A stretch of DNA of 64,000 nt from Enterovibrio paralichthyis (GCF_019209835.1 NZ_JAHUTS010000003.1:124001-188000); one strand, 5' to 3'; positions 27,849-36,540 are shown, counted from the first letter of the stretch. Numbers and translations are program-made. Notes: a model not told the origin generated them from the sequence alone.

Positions 27849-28772
27849 TTACTCGACTGCGCCTTCAAGCCGGACGTGCTCACCTTCAAGTTTAAGTTTC
27901 GCGCCCCTGAGCATGGCATTGACCAACTCGGTTGCATCGAACTTGGTCAGGGCTTCGTGGGCACCTACCTGCTTGGCGCGATCAACGCTGATGGCGCTCG
28001 ACAATGAGGTATGCAGGATAAGGTAAGCCTCAGACAGGGGTTCATTGCTGCGGATTTCGAAAGCCAGTTCATAGCCATCGATGCCAGGCATTTCAATATC
28101 GCTCACGACAATATCGAATGGACGTCCTTCACGGGCAGATGTTTTCATCTTTTCCAATGCATCGAGACCATTTGAACTGACGACATAGGGTATGTTGATA
28201 CTGTCGAGCGCCTCTGACAGTTGTCGCCGTGCAAGGCTACTGTCATCAACCAGCAGGATGTGCATCGGTTTGAGTTTTTCCCGATCTACATCGGCGAGGA
28301 TAGGGTGCAGTTTGTCCTGCGGCATTGGGAAGATTTTCGACATAACCAATTCTACGTCGAGCAACTGAACCAGTTTATTGTCGACGTTCATCACGCCAGT
28401 GAGGAATGCGCGTGTACCCAGCGTTTCCGGTGGCGGGGTGATATTCCGCCAGTCACACTCACTGATCTTTTCTATTCCACGCACCAAAAAACCGACAACC
28501 TTGCGTTGGCAATCGGTGATGATAATGAAGCAGCTTTCATACTCTTCTTTACTGACGGGCATATATCCAATGGCCTTTGCCATATCAATCACCGGGGTGG
28601 TGATTCCGCGGATATTGGCAGTGCCGATCACAGTGTGGTGAGAGCCGGGCAGCGCAGTGAGATGGCGAAAAGGGACGATTTCACGAACCTTAAGCGTGCC
28701 GATCGCAAACATCTGCGTTGCAGACAATCTAAACAGCAGCATTCCCTGAGATTCATTGGCTTTGCTTTTCAT
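27849..28772 (-). CDS. cheV: Chemotaxis coupling protein CheV (first copy)
   Basis: A 307-residue protein with an N-terminal CheW-like domain (about residues 10-155) and a C-terminal receiver domain with DDSSLARRQL, the phospho-acceptor Asp in VVSDIEMPGIDG and the closing Lys in LTKFDA. CheV links chemoreceptors to CheA and adjusts signalling by its own phosphorylation. I chose ATG 28772, which gives the family-normal length. The longer frame to 28811 would need a TTG start. Divergent from a second cheV. Confidence 0.9.
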   Translation of the reverse strand: MKSKANESQGMLLFRLSATQMFAIGTLKVREIVPFRHLTALPGSHHTVIGTANIRGITTPVIDMAKAIGYMPVSKEEYESCFIIITDCQRKVVGFLVRGIEKISECDWRNITPPPETLGTRAFLTGVMNVDNKLVQLLDVELVMSKIFPMPQDKLHPILADVDREKLKPMHILLVDDSSLARRQLSEALDSINIPYVVSSNGLDALEKMKTSAREGRPFDIVVSDIEMPGIDGYELAFEIRSNEPLSEAYLILHTSLSSAISVDRAKQVGAHEALTKFDATELVNAMLRGAKLKLEGEHVRLEGAVE

Positions 28773-29234
28773 ATCGCGCCTGTGGTGTCTGGTGTGCCTT
28801 TTACACCCCAAGTACCTTTAATTTCAGACAGTTCAGGTACCGCGGGTATAATGCTTTTTCAGGTAAGTGTAGCGTTTCATATCGGGGATAACACCTCTGT
28901 TCTTGGGTTTTTCTGCGTTTAGAAGCTTAACTTTCTCTGCGAGGCATGACACAAGGCGAGTGAAAGGTTATTTTCCATTTGCAGTGTGAATGGCCTTTGA
29001 TATTTCAACGAAATGGTGAATATCTTGTTCTGTCCAAAGAGCAAAATCGAAAAGGGTTATTGTTGAATTTCGCTTTCTTCAAGGACTTTTTCTACTATTA
29101 ATAAGAATTGATAAACTACGCGCTAAATCAGTACACCGTATACCGACGTGGTTTTGTATGTGGTTTACTGGGTTCTGCACAAGAAAAAATGAGAAATCAC
29201 AGAGTGATGTGATCACAGGGCGGTTAAAGACCTC

Positions 29235-30176
29235 ATGACAAGTATTTTAGATTCAGTAGACTCACGTACCCGCCTGGTGGGGGAAAACCGGCTTGAGCTG
29301 CTTATATTCCAGCTTGGGACCCGCCAACTGTTTGCTATCAACGTTTTCAAGGTTCGGGAAGTGCTCAAAGTCCCGCACCTTAACCAAATGCCGGGATCGC
29401 ACCCCAAAATTTGTGGCGTTGCGACCATCCGCGGCCACTCTATCCCTGTGATTGATATGCGCCAGTCCATTGGCATGCGCCCGCTTGAGAAAGATCAGGA
29501 AACCAACCTCATCGTGACGGAGTACAACCGCACCGTACAGGCATTTTTGGCCGGTAAAGTGGTGTACATCAAAAACATGGGCTGGGATGAAATCATGGAG
29601 CCTCCAAGCACTGGCCGTTCTAATTACCTTACCGCCATCACCAAGCTTGAACATGAAAATCAAAACAAGCTGGTGGAAATCATCGACGTTGAGAAAGTGT
29701 TGGCAGAGATTGTTTCCTACGACATCGACATTTCAGATGGTGTGCTGGACGACCAACTGACCAATCATCTGGTGGGACAAAAAGTGCTGGTGGTGGACGA
29801 TTCATCAACGGCGCGCAAGCAGGTTTCAGAAACCCTTGGCCAGCTTGGCATCGAATGTATCGAGATGAAAAACGGTGCGCAGGCATTGAGATTGCTTAAA
29901 GGCTGGTGTGACGAAGGAAAAACTGTCACTGATGAAATCCTGTTGATGATCACCGATGCGGAAATGCCGGAAATGGACGGTTATAAGCTGACCTCTGAAA
30001 TCCGTGCAGACAGCCGTATGAGCAACCTTTACATTGCACTGAATACTTCGCTCAGTGGCAGTTTTAACGAAGCCATGGTGGAAAAAGTGGGCTGTAACCG
30101 CTTTGTCTCCAAATTCCAGCCAGATTTGCTGGTTGATGTTGTTCAAACCCACATGCGCGAACGACTGGAAAAATAG
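29235..30176 (+). CDS. cheV: Chemotaxis coupling protein CheV (second copy)
   Basis: A 313-residue CheW-receiver fusion like its divergent neighbour. The CheW part has FAINVFKVREVLKVP and the receiver part has VVDDSSTARKQ, Asp in ITDAEMPEMDGY and Lys in VSKFQP. The receiver is slightly longer than that of the neighbour (insert KGWCDEGKTVTDEIL). Multiple CheV paralogues are common in Vibrionaceae, each serving different receptors. Confidence 0.9.
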   Translation: MTSILDSVDSRTRLVGENRLELLIFQLGTRQLFAINVFKVREVLKVPHLNQMPGSHPKICGVATIRGHSIPVIDMRQSIGMRPLEKDQETNLIVTEYNRTVQAFLAGKVVYIKNMGWDEIMEPPSTGRSNYLTAITKLEHENQNKLVEIIDVEKVLAEIVSYDIDISDGVLDDQLTNHLVGQKVLVVDDSSTARKQVSETLGQLGIECIEMKNGAQALRLLKGWCDEGKTVTDEILLMITDAEMPEMDGYKLTSEIRADSRMSNLYIALNTSLSGSFNEAMVEKVGCNRFVSKFQPDLLVDVVQTHMRERLEK

Positions 30177-30332
30177 GTCTGCGGCAGGTTGGGCAGAGAA
30201 ATTCATGCCCAACCTCACCATCTTCCCCATCACTTTTCCGTACACCGTAGGCTTGCCGTCCGCACCTGACAACGACGTCGCTTCATGCAGGTGACGACAA
30301 CCACCAAAGGTCAACAGACCCTGGGAATTGCT

Positions 30333-30827
30333 GTGAAATTTCTCTTTCTGACACGCCATGCGAAATCCTGTTGGGACGACCCGACGCTGAACGACCACGA
30401 TAGACCACTCAATCATCGTGGGAAGAAAGATGCGCCCCAAATGGGAAAAAGGTTGGCGGCTTGGCAGGGGATGCCAGACGTGATTGTGAGCAGCAGTGCG
30501 ACGAGGGCGCAAGACACCGCTGGTCTTGTCGCAGAACAGTTTACTCATTCTCCCCGTTTATTGGTGTTTCCAAGCCTGTATACCGAAGATTGGGAAGACA
30601 TTGCCGCTGTGATTGAAGATTTGGATGAGGAATACCAGAGTGCCATGTTGGTAGGGCATAACCCGGCTTTGAACCACTTTCTGGCACAGGTGCCTTTTGA
30701 GCTTGATAACCTGCCAACCTGTGGCGTGGTGGTGATCAGGCTGGAAAGTAGAAGCTGGCGCGATTGGCGTGAAGGCAGCAAACAAGTGATGTGGCTGGAT
30801 TACCCTAAGCGCTTGAAGAAAAATTAG
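30333..30827 (+). CDS. SixA-like histidine phosphatase
   Basis: A 164-residue phosphoglycerate-mutase-fold phosphatase. The RHAKS catalytic motif lies near the N-terminus, with a second Arg in SSSATRAQDTA and the second His in VGHNPALN. The family includes SixA, which removes phosphate from His-containing phosphotransfer domains. Whether this protein does so is not shown by the sequence. I suggest GTG 30333 because it places RHAKS at residue 8, the family norm. An ATG at 30285 would add 16 unrelated residues. Confidence 0.8.
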   Translation: MKFLFLTRHAKSCWDDPTLNDHDRPLNHRGKKDAPQMGKRLAAWQGMPDVIVSSSATRAQDTAGLVAEQFTHSPRLLVFPSLYTEDWEDIAAVIEDLDEEYQSAMLVGHNPALNHFLAQVPFELDNLPTCGVVVIRLESRSWRDWREGSKQVMWLDYPKRLKKN

Positions 30828-31006
30828 AGTTATGCACTTTTTCTGTGGATAACCCGGTTAATCACCCGGTAAGAAAATCCCCGTTTGCCCCATTTTACTG
30901 CGGGGATCCCCAAAATCGAATTTGCTGGTCAAAAAGCGTCCACTTAGTGTGGGCGGGGTGTGGAAGATGACTGCATGATAAAAAAATTCGTTATAAACTA
31001 GCCCGG

Positions 31007-31050
31007 CATATACCCAAGATTTCTACTGGAACAGATTGCTTGGGTATATG
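31007..31050. promoter_or_regulatory. Inverted repeat CATATACCCAAG
   Basis: Perfect 12-bp arms CATATACCCAAG (31007-31018) and CTTGGGTATATG (31039-31050) with a 20-nt spacer, 30 bp before the start of the 452-residue protein. It may be the SixA-side terminator or a leader hairpin. Confidence 0.5.
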
Positions 31051-31080
31051 AAATGGCTCGTCATGGTTTGGAGTACATAA

Positions 31081-32439
31081 TTGATCTCTGTTGAAAAATA
31101 TGAGGGATTAACCGCACGGATCGCGCTGATAAACGAAGAGATAAAACGACAGGATGTCGAATTCTACCTGTTTGTTCCCGGTGAACTTAACTTCTCTAAC
31201 AATGTGCTTAGTGAAGACGGGTTTTATAATCAGGTTCTTTCCAATACCCGCACTTACTTTTCGTCGCAATATCACTTGCCGCTGGTACATTCACGTCTGG
31301 CGAGCCGGGACAAACTGCCGTCTGACAAATACCGCGTCAGCTTGAGTTTGTACGCCTATCAATATGCACTCTCACTGGAAAAAACCACCCACAGGTTCTT
31401 TGACACCGTTGCTGATGTTGAAGAGGAAGAGGCGGTAGAGCAGCTTGAAGTCATCACCGACATGGCGGTGGAGATCCTCCGTCGTTTGCGTCGTTACGTG
31501 CCGAAAGACGAAGGCTTGATCAAATACTACAACAACGTCGATAACTACCTGTCATGGTTAACCGAGCAGCGATTCCTTTCGCTGGTGGCTCACATGCCAA
31601 GAAGTGCTGCGTTCAAACCCATCCGCGAGCAATTGATAGCGTTCTGTGAGTCAGAAGCTGCCTACCGGATTGAGCAAAACTACAACTCCGTCAAAGCGCA
31701 GCGTGACCCGACGCGAATGGTCAACAAGATGCGCCTTGCCCGTCGCCTGATTGAATACCCGGTTACCATTCGTCAAAAAGACGTGTTGCTTGGGCAAAAC
31801 CTCAACAAAATCGTAAAGGGTGCCGCCGCCGGTCTGGTGATGATTTTCGTTACCTTCGCCATTATCCGTATGCGCAGTTTCCTTGGTGAAATTACCCTTT
31901 CGTTTGTCATGGCGATGGCAGGCCTGTATGCCATGCGCGAAATATTCAAAGACGATTTGCGCGAAGTACTGTGGCGCTGGCTACGTAAAGGCCGCCCGAA
32001 GTGGCGCAAGGTCTTTACGGATCCAACTTCAGGACAGACCATAGGTAACCAGCTTGAATGGCTGGATTACATCCCGTTTGACAAGATCCCGGAAGACGTA
32101 AAGAAAATCCGTAAAGGCAAGCTGCGTCAGCGGGAAGAATCGGTTGTCCGAATCAAGATGGTTACCAATATGTCGACCACCAAATTCCTCAGCGGTTATG
32201 ACATGACCCGGGAAGTATGGCGTGTTGATTTCAGACCGTTTTCCCGCTTGATGGCTCGTGGTAAGCAACGTTTCTACGCCTTGAATGACGGTCAGGTCTC
32301 CCACGAGTCTATCGACAAACGTCACCAGTTCAATCTGGTATCCAAGCAGAAAAACCAGGATGGCAGCTTTACTGTCCAGCGTTGGAAAATAACAGTAAAC
32401 CGCTCCAAGGTGATCGACGTCGAAGAGGTATTCTCATAA
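31081..32439 (+). CDS. Conserved membrane protein of unknown function; CAST attachment gene
   Basis: A 452-residue protein with a soluble N-terminal region (about 1-235), two close hydrophobic segments (about 240-262 and 268-286) and a long soluble C-terminal part. I do not recognise a named family. TTG 31081 is the likely start: an in-frame stop lies directly upstream and GGAG is 7 nt before it. The last codons (VNRSKVIDVEE, 32395-32427) form the protospacer used by the adjacent transposon's last CRISPR spacer. The gene is intact because the element entered 38 bp after its stop. Sitting in an otherwise ordinary core region suggests it is conserved, as expected for a safe insertion site. Confidence 0.8.
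   Translation: MISVEKYEGLTARIALINEEIKRQDVEFYLFVPGELNFSNNVLSEDGFYNQVLSNTRTYFSSQYHLPLVHSRLASRDKLPSDKYRVSLSLYAYQYALSLEKTTHRFFDTVADVEEEEAVEQLEVITDMAVEILRRLRRYVPKDEGLIKYYNNVDNYLSWLTEQRFLSLVAHMPRSAAFKPIREQLIAFCESEAAYRIEQNYNSVKAQRDPTRMVNKMRLARRLIEYPVTIRQKDVLLGQNLNKIVKGAAAGLVMIFVTFAIIRMRSFLGEITLSFVMAMAGLYAMREIFKDDLREVLWRWLRKGRPKWRKVFTDPTSGQTIGNQLEWLDYIPFDKIPEDVKKIRKGKLRQREESVVRIKMVTNMSTTKFLSGYDMTREVWRVDFRPFSRLMARGKQRFYALNDGQVSHESIDKRHQFNLVSKQKNQDGSFTVQRWKITVNRSKVIDVEEVFS
32395..32427 (+). other. Protospacer for the homing spacer (attachment-site target)
   Basis: The 33 nt here match spacer 2 of the array (54785-54817) at 23 of 33 positions. All ten mismatches lie at positions 3, 6, 9, 15, 18, 21, 24, 27, 30 and 33, which are third codon positions of the host gene. 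The two bases before it are CA, compatible with a relaxed type I-F PAM (CN). It ends exactly 50 bp before the transposon terminus, the spacing known for type I-F3 transposition. Confidence 0.88.
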
Positions 32440-32472
32440 CGTCTGTCGTTTTCTCAGACGTCAGATAGCATC

Positions 32473-32477
32473 GCTCT
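32473..32477. repeat. Target-site duplication, tns-proximal copy (GCTCT)
   Basis: GCTCT directly precedes the TGT terminus. The same 5 bp follow the ACA terminus at 58973-58977. A 5-bp duplication is the Tn7-family signature. Confidence 0.9.
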
Positions 32478-32544
32478 TGTGGCTGGAACCATAAGATGGC
32501 ATTTGGGACATAGTAAGTGTCATTTTGGACAGCTAAGTTGTCAT
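32478..32544 (+). repeat. Transposon end, tnsA-proximal, with three TnsB-site-like repeats
   Basis: Starts TGTGGC. Three direct repeats follow: TAAGATGGCATTTGGGACA (from 32492), TAAGTGTCATTTTGGACA (from 32514) and TAAGTTGTCAT (from 32534), spaced 20-22 bp. This is the usual dense arrangement of TnsB sites at one end of Tn7-like elements. Confidence 0.85.
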
Positions 32545-32587
32545 GGTCTACTTTTAGGTTGTAAATTTACAACTTGGGGTAGGCCAT
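32543..32587 (+). promoter_or_regulatory. Nested dyad in the tnsA leader
   Basis: Outer arms ATGGTCTAC (32543-32551) and GTAGGCCAT (32579-32587) enclose a perfect 16-bp palindrome GTTGTAAATTTACAAC (32558-32573). The right outer arm contains the first two bases of the tnsA ATG, so a transcript hairpin would cover the start codon. Alternatively it is a protein-binding operator. A close relative lies outside the transposon at 27201-27244. Confidence 0.6.
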
Positions 32588-33215
32588 GTATCCACATACC
32601 ATCAAAAAGCCGCACGCTAAGAAAAATGTCTTCAAATTCATTAGCGTTAAAAATAGCGCCATCATCACGTGCGAATCATCGCTCGAGTTTGATGCCTGTT
32701 TTCATCTCGAATACCACCCCAACGTCGTTTCATTTGAAAGCCAACCCTTCTGCTTTAACTACCAGTTAGAGGACAGACCTCACAGCTACACGCCAGATTT
32801 CCTAGTTACACTCAATAGTGGTCATAAGTCACTGCAAGAAATCAAAGATTCAAAGTTCTGCCTAACCCCTGAATACATCCATATTTTCGAAGCCATGCAA
32901 AAAGGTAGCGAGGCTATTGGGTTTCCTCTTCACCTCGTCACCGAGCGACAAATTCGTAAAGGATTCATCTTAGACAACCTTAAATTGATTCATCGATATG
33001 CAGGCTCAAAACATATTTGTGATTTTAAAAAGTCAGTGATTGAAGTTATTCAGAATCAGGGGCTGTCGACACCTGGCAAGCTTGTCTGCGTTTTCGGCAA
33101 GTCCATTGGTTTTATGAACCGAGAGTTATTGGAGCTCATGAGCCTTGGTTTAGTTAAGGCCCATCTTGAAAACTCTCTGTTTAATGAAGACACGGAACTA
33201 TGGGTGAAAGAATGA
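32586..33215 (+). CDS. tnsA: Tn7-like transposase endonuclease subunit TnsA
   Basis: A 209-residue restriction-endonuclease-fold protein that cuts the 5' strands at the transposon ends, giving cut-and-paste transposition together with TnsB. Catalytic residues fit the family: Glu34 (SLEFDA), Asp71 (TPDF) and Lys87 (QEIKDS). The C-terminal half (about 115-209) is the TnsB/TnsC-contacting region. It overlaps tnsB. The start codon lies in the right arm of a leader dyad, and no classic ribosome-binding site is visible apart from TTGGGG. Confidence 0.93.
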   Translation: MYPHTIKKPHAKKNVFKFISVKNSAIITCESSLEFDACFHLEYHPNVVSFESQPFCFNYQLEDRPHSYTPDFLVTLNSGHKSLQEIKDSKFCLTPEYIHIFEAMQKGSEAIGFPLHLVTERQIRKGFILDNLKLIHRYAGSKHICDFKKSVIEVIQNQGLSTPGKLVCVFGKSIGFMNRELLELMSLGLVKAHLENSLFNEDTELWVKE

Positions 33216-35116
33216 GCGATATCGGCCCATTCGATGACGAATCTAGACGTGAACTGGTAAGTAACAAAGAGAGTCTTCCTGATGATGTTTCTAAGGAAGA
33301 CTCAGAACTTAGTTACCGGCCACTGAATGCTGTAACGGTTTACGAGCGAGATTTAGATAGCTTCCCAGAAGAACGGAAACAAGAAGCCCTAGAGCGATTT
33401 AAGCTGTTGTCACTCATAGGAAAAGAACTCAACGGGCCTTGGCCGTTAGACCAAGTAAAAGCGTTAATCGAAAAGCACAAAGATGACATTTCGATTCCTA
33501 CACCCAGCCCAAGAACGGTTTTGCGCTGGAGGGAACGTTACGAGAGAAGCGACGGCGATTTGAAGTCTCTAATCGTTAGAAATCATGCTAAGGGCAACCG
33601 AAAACCCAAGGTCGTTGGCGATGAATATTACTTCGATTTAGCCGTCCAAAGTTGGCTTGAGGCGGAAAGGCCAAAAATTTCTAAAGCCTATGAACGCTAC
33701 TCAGACTCTATTGATGTCGCCAATGAAAACATTGTTGCCGGGAAAATACCCTGCGTCAGCTATAAAACGTTCTCAAGACGGCTCAAACAGCTCCCACCTT
33801 ATGCTGTTGCCCTGCAAAGGCATGGCAAGTACTTCGCAGATCTCTGGTATCGCCATAATGCTAAACATAAACCGCCGACGCGAGTGTTAGAACGCGTTGA
33901 AATCGATCATACACAGCTCGATTTGATGCTGCTCCATGATGAGTACCTTGTCCCTATTGGGCGCCCTTGTTTAACCATGCTTATCGATGTCTTTAGTGGC
34001 TGCATCATTGGTTTCCATCTCGGTTTTCATGCCCCCGGATATGCAACAGTTGCTAAGGCGTTACTTAATGCCATGAAGCCTAAAGATTACGTTAAAGACT
34101 TACCGATTGAGCTTAACAACCAGTGGCTTTGCGAGGGAAAAATCGAAAGGTTGGTGATGGACAATGGGGCTGAATTTTGGTCAAAAAGTATCGATGATGC
34201 CTGTAAAGAACTCAACATTGCAGTCCAATACAATCCTGTAAAAAAGCCTTGGTTAAAACCTTTCATAGAAAGGTCATTCGGTATTCTGAATCAAACTTTA
34301 CTCGACACCATTCCGGGAAAGACGTTTTCAAATGTCCTGGAAAAAGGTGACTATGACGCTGCCAACAAGGCGGTTATGAAGTTTTCCACGTTTGTTGAAG
34401 AACTGCATCGATGGATTATCGATGTTCACAACGCGAAGGCCGATTCTAGAAACAATCGCTTGCCCAATTTATATTGGCGTCAAAGCGTGAAAACGCTTCC
34501 GCCTCCCCGCCTCCCTGTGAAGGACAGCAAGCAACTTTCTATTATCATGGGGCTTTTAGATAAGCGGAAACTGACAGAGAAAGGCTTGCAATATGAAGAC
34601 TTATTCTATCGCAGCCAAGCACTCGCTGATTACCGCGCAAGGTTTCCACAGACGAAAGAATCTGCGATGAAAACCATCAAAGTCGACCCAGATGACATGT
34701 CGAGAATTTTCGTTTTTCTAGAGGAACTTGATGGCTATATTGAAGTGCCCTGTGATGATCCCGTCGGCTACACCAAGCACCTTTCGCTTCATGAACATCT
34801 CATTATCAAACGTGCTCATAAATTATACATAAAAGGACATGTAGACACGCTTTCGCTGGCCAAAGCTCGGCTGGCATTGGCGGCTCGAATGGAAGAAGAA
34901 ACCGAAGATCTACGCACTTTTAAAAGGAAGCGTAAGCCACCTAAAAATATGAAAAAGATGGCAGAATTTTCAGGCATTAGCAGTGCAGAAATTGAGTCTA
35001 AGCCTCCGACTCAAAAGGAAAAAGCACCGAAAAACAGCAAAGATGAAGAATTGAAGAAAGCGGCTGAATTTTTGGACGAATGGGAAGAGATACTTGGAGA
35101 GTTAGATGACGAATAG
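33212..35116 (+). CDS. tnsB: Tn7-like DDE transposase TnsB
   Basis: A 634-residue transposase of the Mu/Tn7 class. It has N-terminal helix-turn-helix DNA-binding domains (about residues 30-150), an RNase H-like catalytic core with Asp232 (IDHTQ), Asp317 (MDNGAEF) and Glu353 (KPFIERSFG), then the Mu-type beta-barrel and a charged C-terminal tail that contacts TnsC. D317 and E353 are 35 residues apart. I chose ATG 33212 because it overlaps the tnsA stop as ATGA. A further in-frame ATG at 33200 is possible. Confidence 0.95.
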   Translation: MSDIGPFDDESRRELVSNKESLPDDVSKEDSELSYRPLNAVTVYERDLDSFPEERKQEALERFKLLSLIGKELNGPWPLDQVKALIEKHKDDISIPTPSPRTVLRWRERYERSDGDLKSLIVRNHAKGNRKPKVVGDEYYFDLAVQSWLEAERPKISKAYERYSDSIDVANENIVAGKIPCVSYKTFSRRLKQLPPYAVALQRHGKYFADLWYRHNAKHKPPTRVLERVEIDHTQLDLMLLHDEYLVPIGRPCLTMLIDVFSGCIIGFHLGFHAPGYATVAKALLNAMKPKDYVKDLPIELNNQWLCEGKIERLVMDNGAEFWSKSIDDACKELNIAVQYNPVKKPWLKPFIERSFGILNQTLLDTIPGKTFSNVLEKGDYDAANKAVMKFSTFVEELHRWIIDVHNAKADSRNNRLPNLYWRQSVKTLPPPRLPVKDSKQLSIIMGLLDKRKLTEKGLQYEDLFYRSQALADYRARFPQTKESAMKTIKVDPDDMSRIFVFLEELDGYIEVPCDDPVGYTKHLSLHEHLIIKRAHKLYIKGHVDTLSLAKARLALAARMEEETEDLRTFKRKRKPPKNMKKMAEFSGISSAEIESKPPTQKEKAPKNSKDEELKKAAEFLDEWEEILGELDDE

Positions 35117-36128
35117 CAGCATGAATGAGGTAGAGCTGCTCGTCTCTAATTTCAATCAGTCTTTTGCATTGTTTCCGCCCTTTGACGCGATTCTTGGCGA
35201 CCTTGAAAAGTTACGTATTAAAAGTGCGAGAGCTGGCTTTAAATCCTCAATGTTGGTTTTCGGTGACACAGGTGCGGGTAAATCAGCATTGCTTGAGCAT
35301 TTCACCAAATCAAGCCAGACAAAAACGGGCCCAAAGGTACTAAGGACGAGAGTCCGGCCATCACTGCAAGAAACACTTACCTGGACTCTTCACGATTTGA
35401 ACCCACACCGAAAAAACGATCGATTTATAAAAAAGGCTTCTGAAATCGGCTTAACAGATATGGTAATCCGAGAGTTGAAACAGTCGAATATAGGTATGGT
35501 GATTATTGATGAGTGTCAGGAGTTTGTGGAAATTCGTTCAGGCGACGAGAAAAAAGACATCAGTAATCGATTAAAAATGATCAGTGAAGAAGCTTCCGTC
35601 TCAATGGTGTTTGTCGGTATGCCTTGGTCAAAGGAAATTGCTAGAGATAGTCAGTGGGAGTCTAGAATTCGCATCGTAAGGGAGATCCCTTATTTCAAAG
35701 TGATCAACGATGATGGCAGTAACAACAAAGAGGAAATGAAGCGGTTTGCTCTGAGTTTGAAAGCAATCTCCAATTTGATGCCCTTTTCGAAGCGCCCTGA
35801 ATTAGAACTGCCCAAGTTGAGTTTTCCACTTTTGGCTTACTCTAGGGGAGAAATGAGAGCGCTGAAAGATTTGTTGGCTGATGCTCTAGAGCTTGCATTG
35901 CTTGAAGGTGCAGAAACTCTGACTAGAAACCATTTAAAAGAAGCTGCCGAGCTTACCACCCCAAAAAACAATCCTTTTGATGACAAAGCAAACGTCATTG
36001 AAGTTCAAACGATTCAGCAGTACACACGCTTTGAATTGGATGACAGGACAGGAAGAAGAGAGAGGTTTGATCGTGCCTTTACTGCTTTAAAGCCAATACC
36101 GATGAGGAATCTACTCAGTAAACGCTAG
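35106..36128 (+). CDS. tnsC: Transposition regulator AAA+ ATPase TnsC
   Basis: A 340-residue AAA+ protein that forms rings on target DNA and links TniQ-Cascade to the TnsAB transposase. Walker A is GDTGAGKS (residues 53-60) and Walker B is MVIIDECQEF (about 133-142). It overlaps tnsB by 11 bp. Its stop codon region CTAG is shared with the stop of the convergent xre gene, so the two genes overlap by 4 bp at their ends. Confidence 0.94.
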   Translation: MTNSSMNEVELLVSNFNQSFALFPPFDAILGDLEKLRIKSARAGFKSSMLVFGDTGAGKSALLEHFTKSSQTKTGPKVLRTRVRPSLQETLTWTLHDLNPHRKNDRFIKKASEIGLTDMVIRELKQSNIGMVIIDECQEFVEIRSGDEKKDISNRLKMISEEASVSMVFVGMPWSKEIARDSQWESRIRIVREIPYFKVINDDGSNNKEEMKRFALSLKAISNLMPFSKRPELELPKLSFPLLAYSRGEMRALKDLLADALELALLEGAETLTRNHLKEAAELTTPKNNPFDDKANVIEVQTIQQYTRFELDDRTGRRERFDRAFTALKPIPMRNLLSKR

Positions 36129-36439
36129 CTCTCACCACCCCCACATAGCTTCGCAATCAGCGCCGCCTTGTCTTCATCGCTTAGCTTGTCCACCAGGCAG
36201 GCTAACTCCGCACTCAACTCACTCTCACAGAAAAAGTAATTCAAAGGTACACCAAGCTCATCGGCCATGCGCCGGAGCGTGCCGATATCCGGTGTGTGGC
36301 GGCCTTTCTCATAGTGGTTCATTCGCCCACTCGCTGAGCTTGGTTCCATACCAATTTTTATACCCAGATCTTTCTGGGTGAGACCGGCTTTTTTACGGGC
36401 TTCTTTGAGCCTCGTTGGGATTGGGTTGTCTTTTTGCAC
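36125..36439 (-). CDS. Xre-family transcriptional regulator of the transposon
   Basis: A 104-residue protein with an N-terminal helix-turn-helix (about residues 9-65: KKAGLTQKDLGIKIGM...) and a short C-terminal dimerisation region. Xre regulators in type I-F3 transposons are known to control the homing guide or cas expression. It starts with GTG. Between it and the divergent cargo gene lie two copies of ACTTAG-N5-CTAAGT, and a third precedes tniQ. These are its probable operators. Confidence 0.88.
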   Translation of the reverse strand: MQKDNPIPTRLKEARKKAGLTQKDLGIKIGMEPSSASGRMNHYEKGRHTPDIGTLRRMADELGVPLNYFFCESELSAELACLVDKLSDEDKAALIAKLCGGGES

Positions 36440-36466
36440 TGAGCCATATCTGGTAGACCTATGTCG

Positions 36467-36517
36467 ACTTAGATTGTCTAAGTTTTACTGAATTCTGTAT
36501 ACTTAGCAATCCTAAGT
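36467..36517. promoter_or_regulatory. Two probable Xre operators over a divergent promoter
   Basis: ACTTAG-ATTGT-CTAAGT (36467-36483) and ACTTAG-CAATC-CTAAGT (36501-36517), centres 34 bp apart. They overlap the -35 (TTGTCT, 36474-36479) and -10 (TATACT, 36498-36503, 18-bp spacing) of a good promoter reading into the cargo genes. Binding would shut that promoter and probably xre itself. Confidence 0.78.
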
Positions 36518-36540
36518 TTTTGGTGAAAGAAAAAAGTGAA

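Noticed and set aside
28773..28811. Longer N-terminus for the minus-strand cheV
   Set aside because: It needs a TTG start and adds 13 basic residues not seen in CheV proteins.
32506..32585. A fourth Xre operator in front of tnsA
   Set aside because: CTAAGTTG at 32533-32540 belongs to the TnsB-site-like repeat series and has no matching left half-site; the palindrome there has a different sequence.
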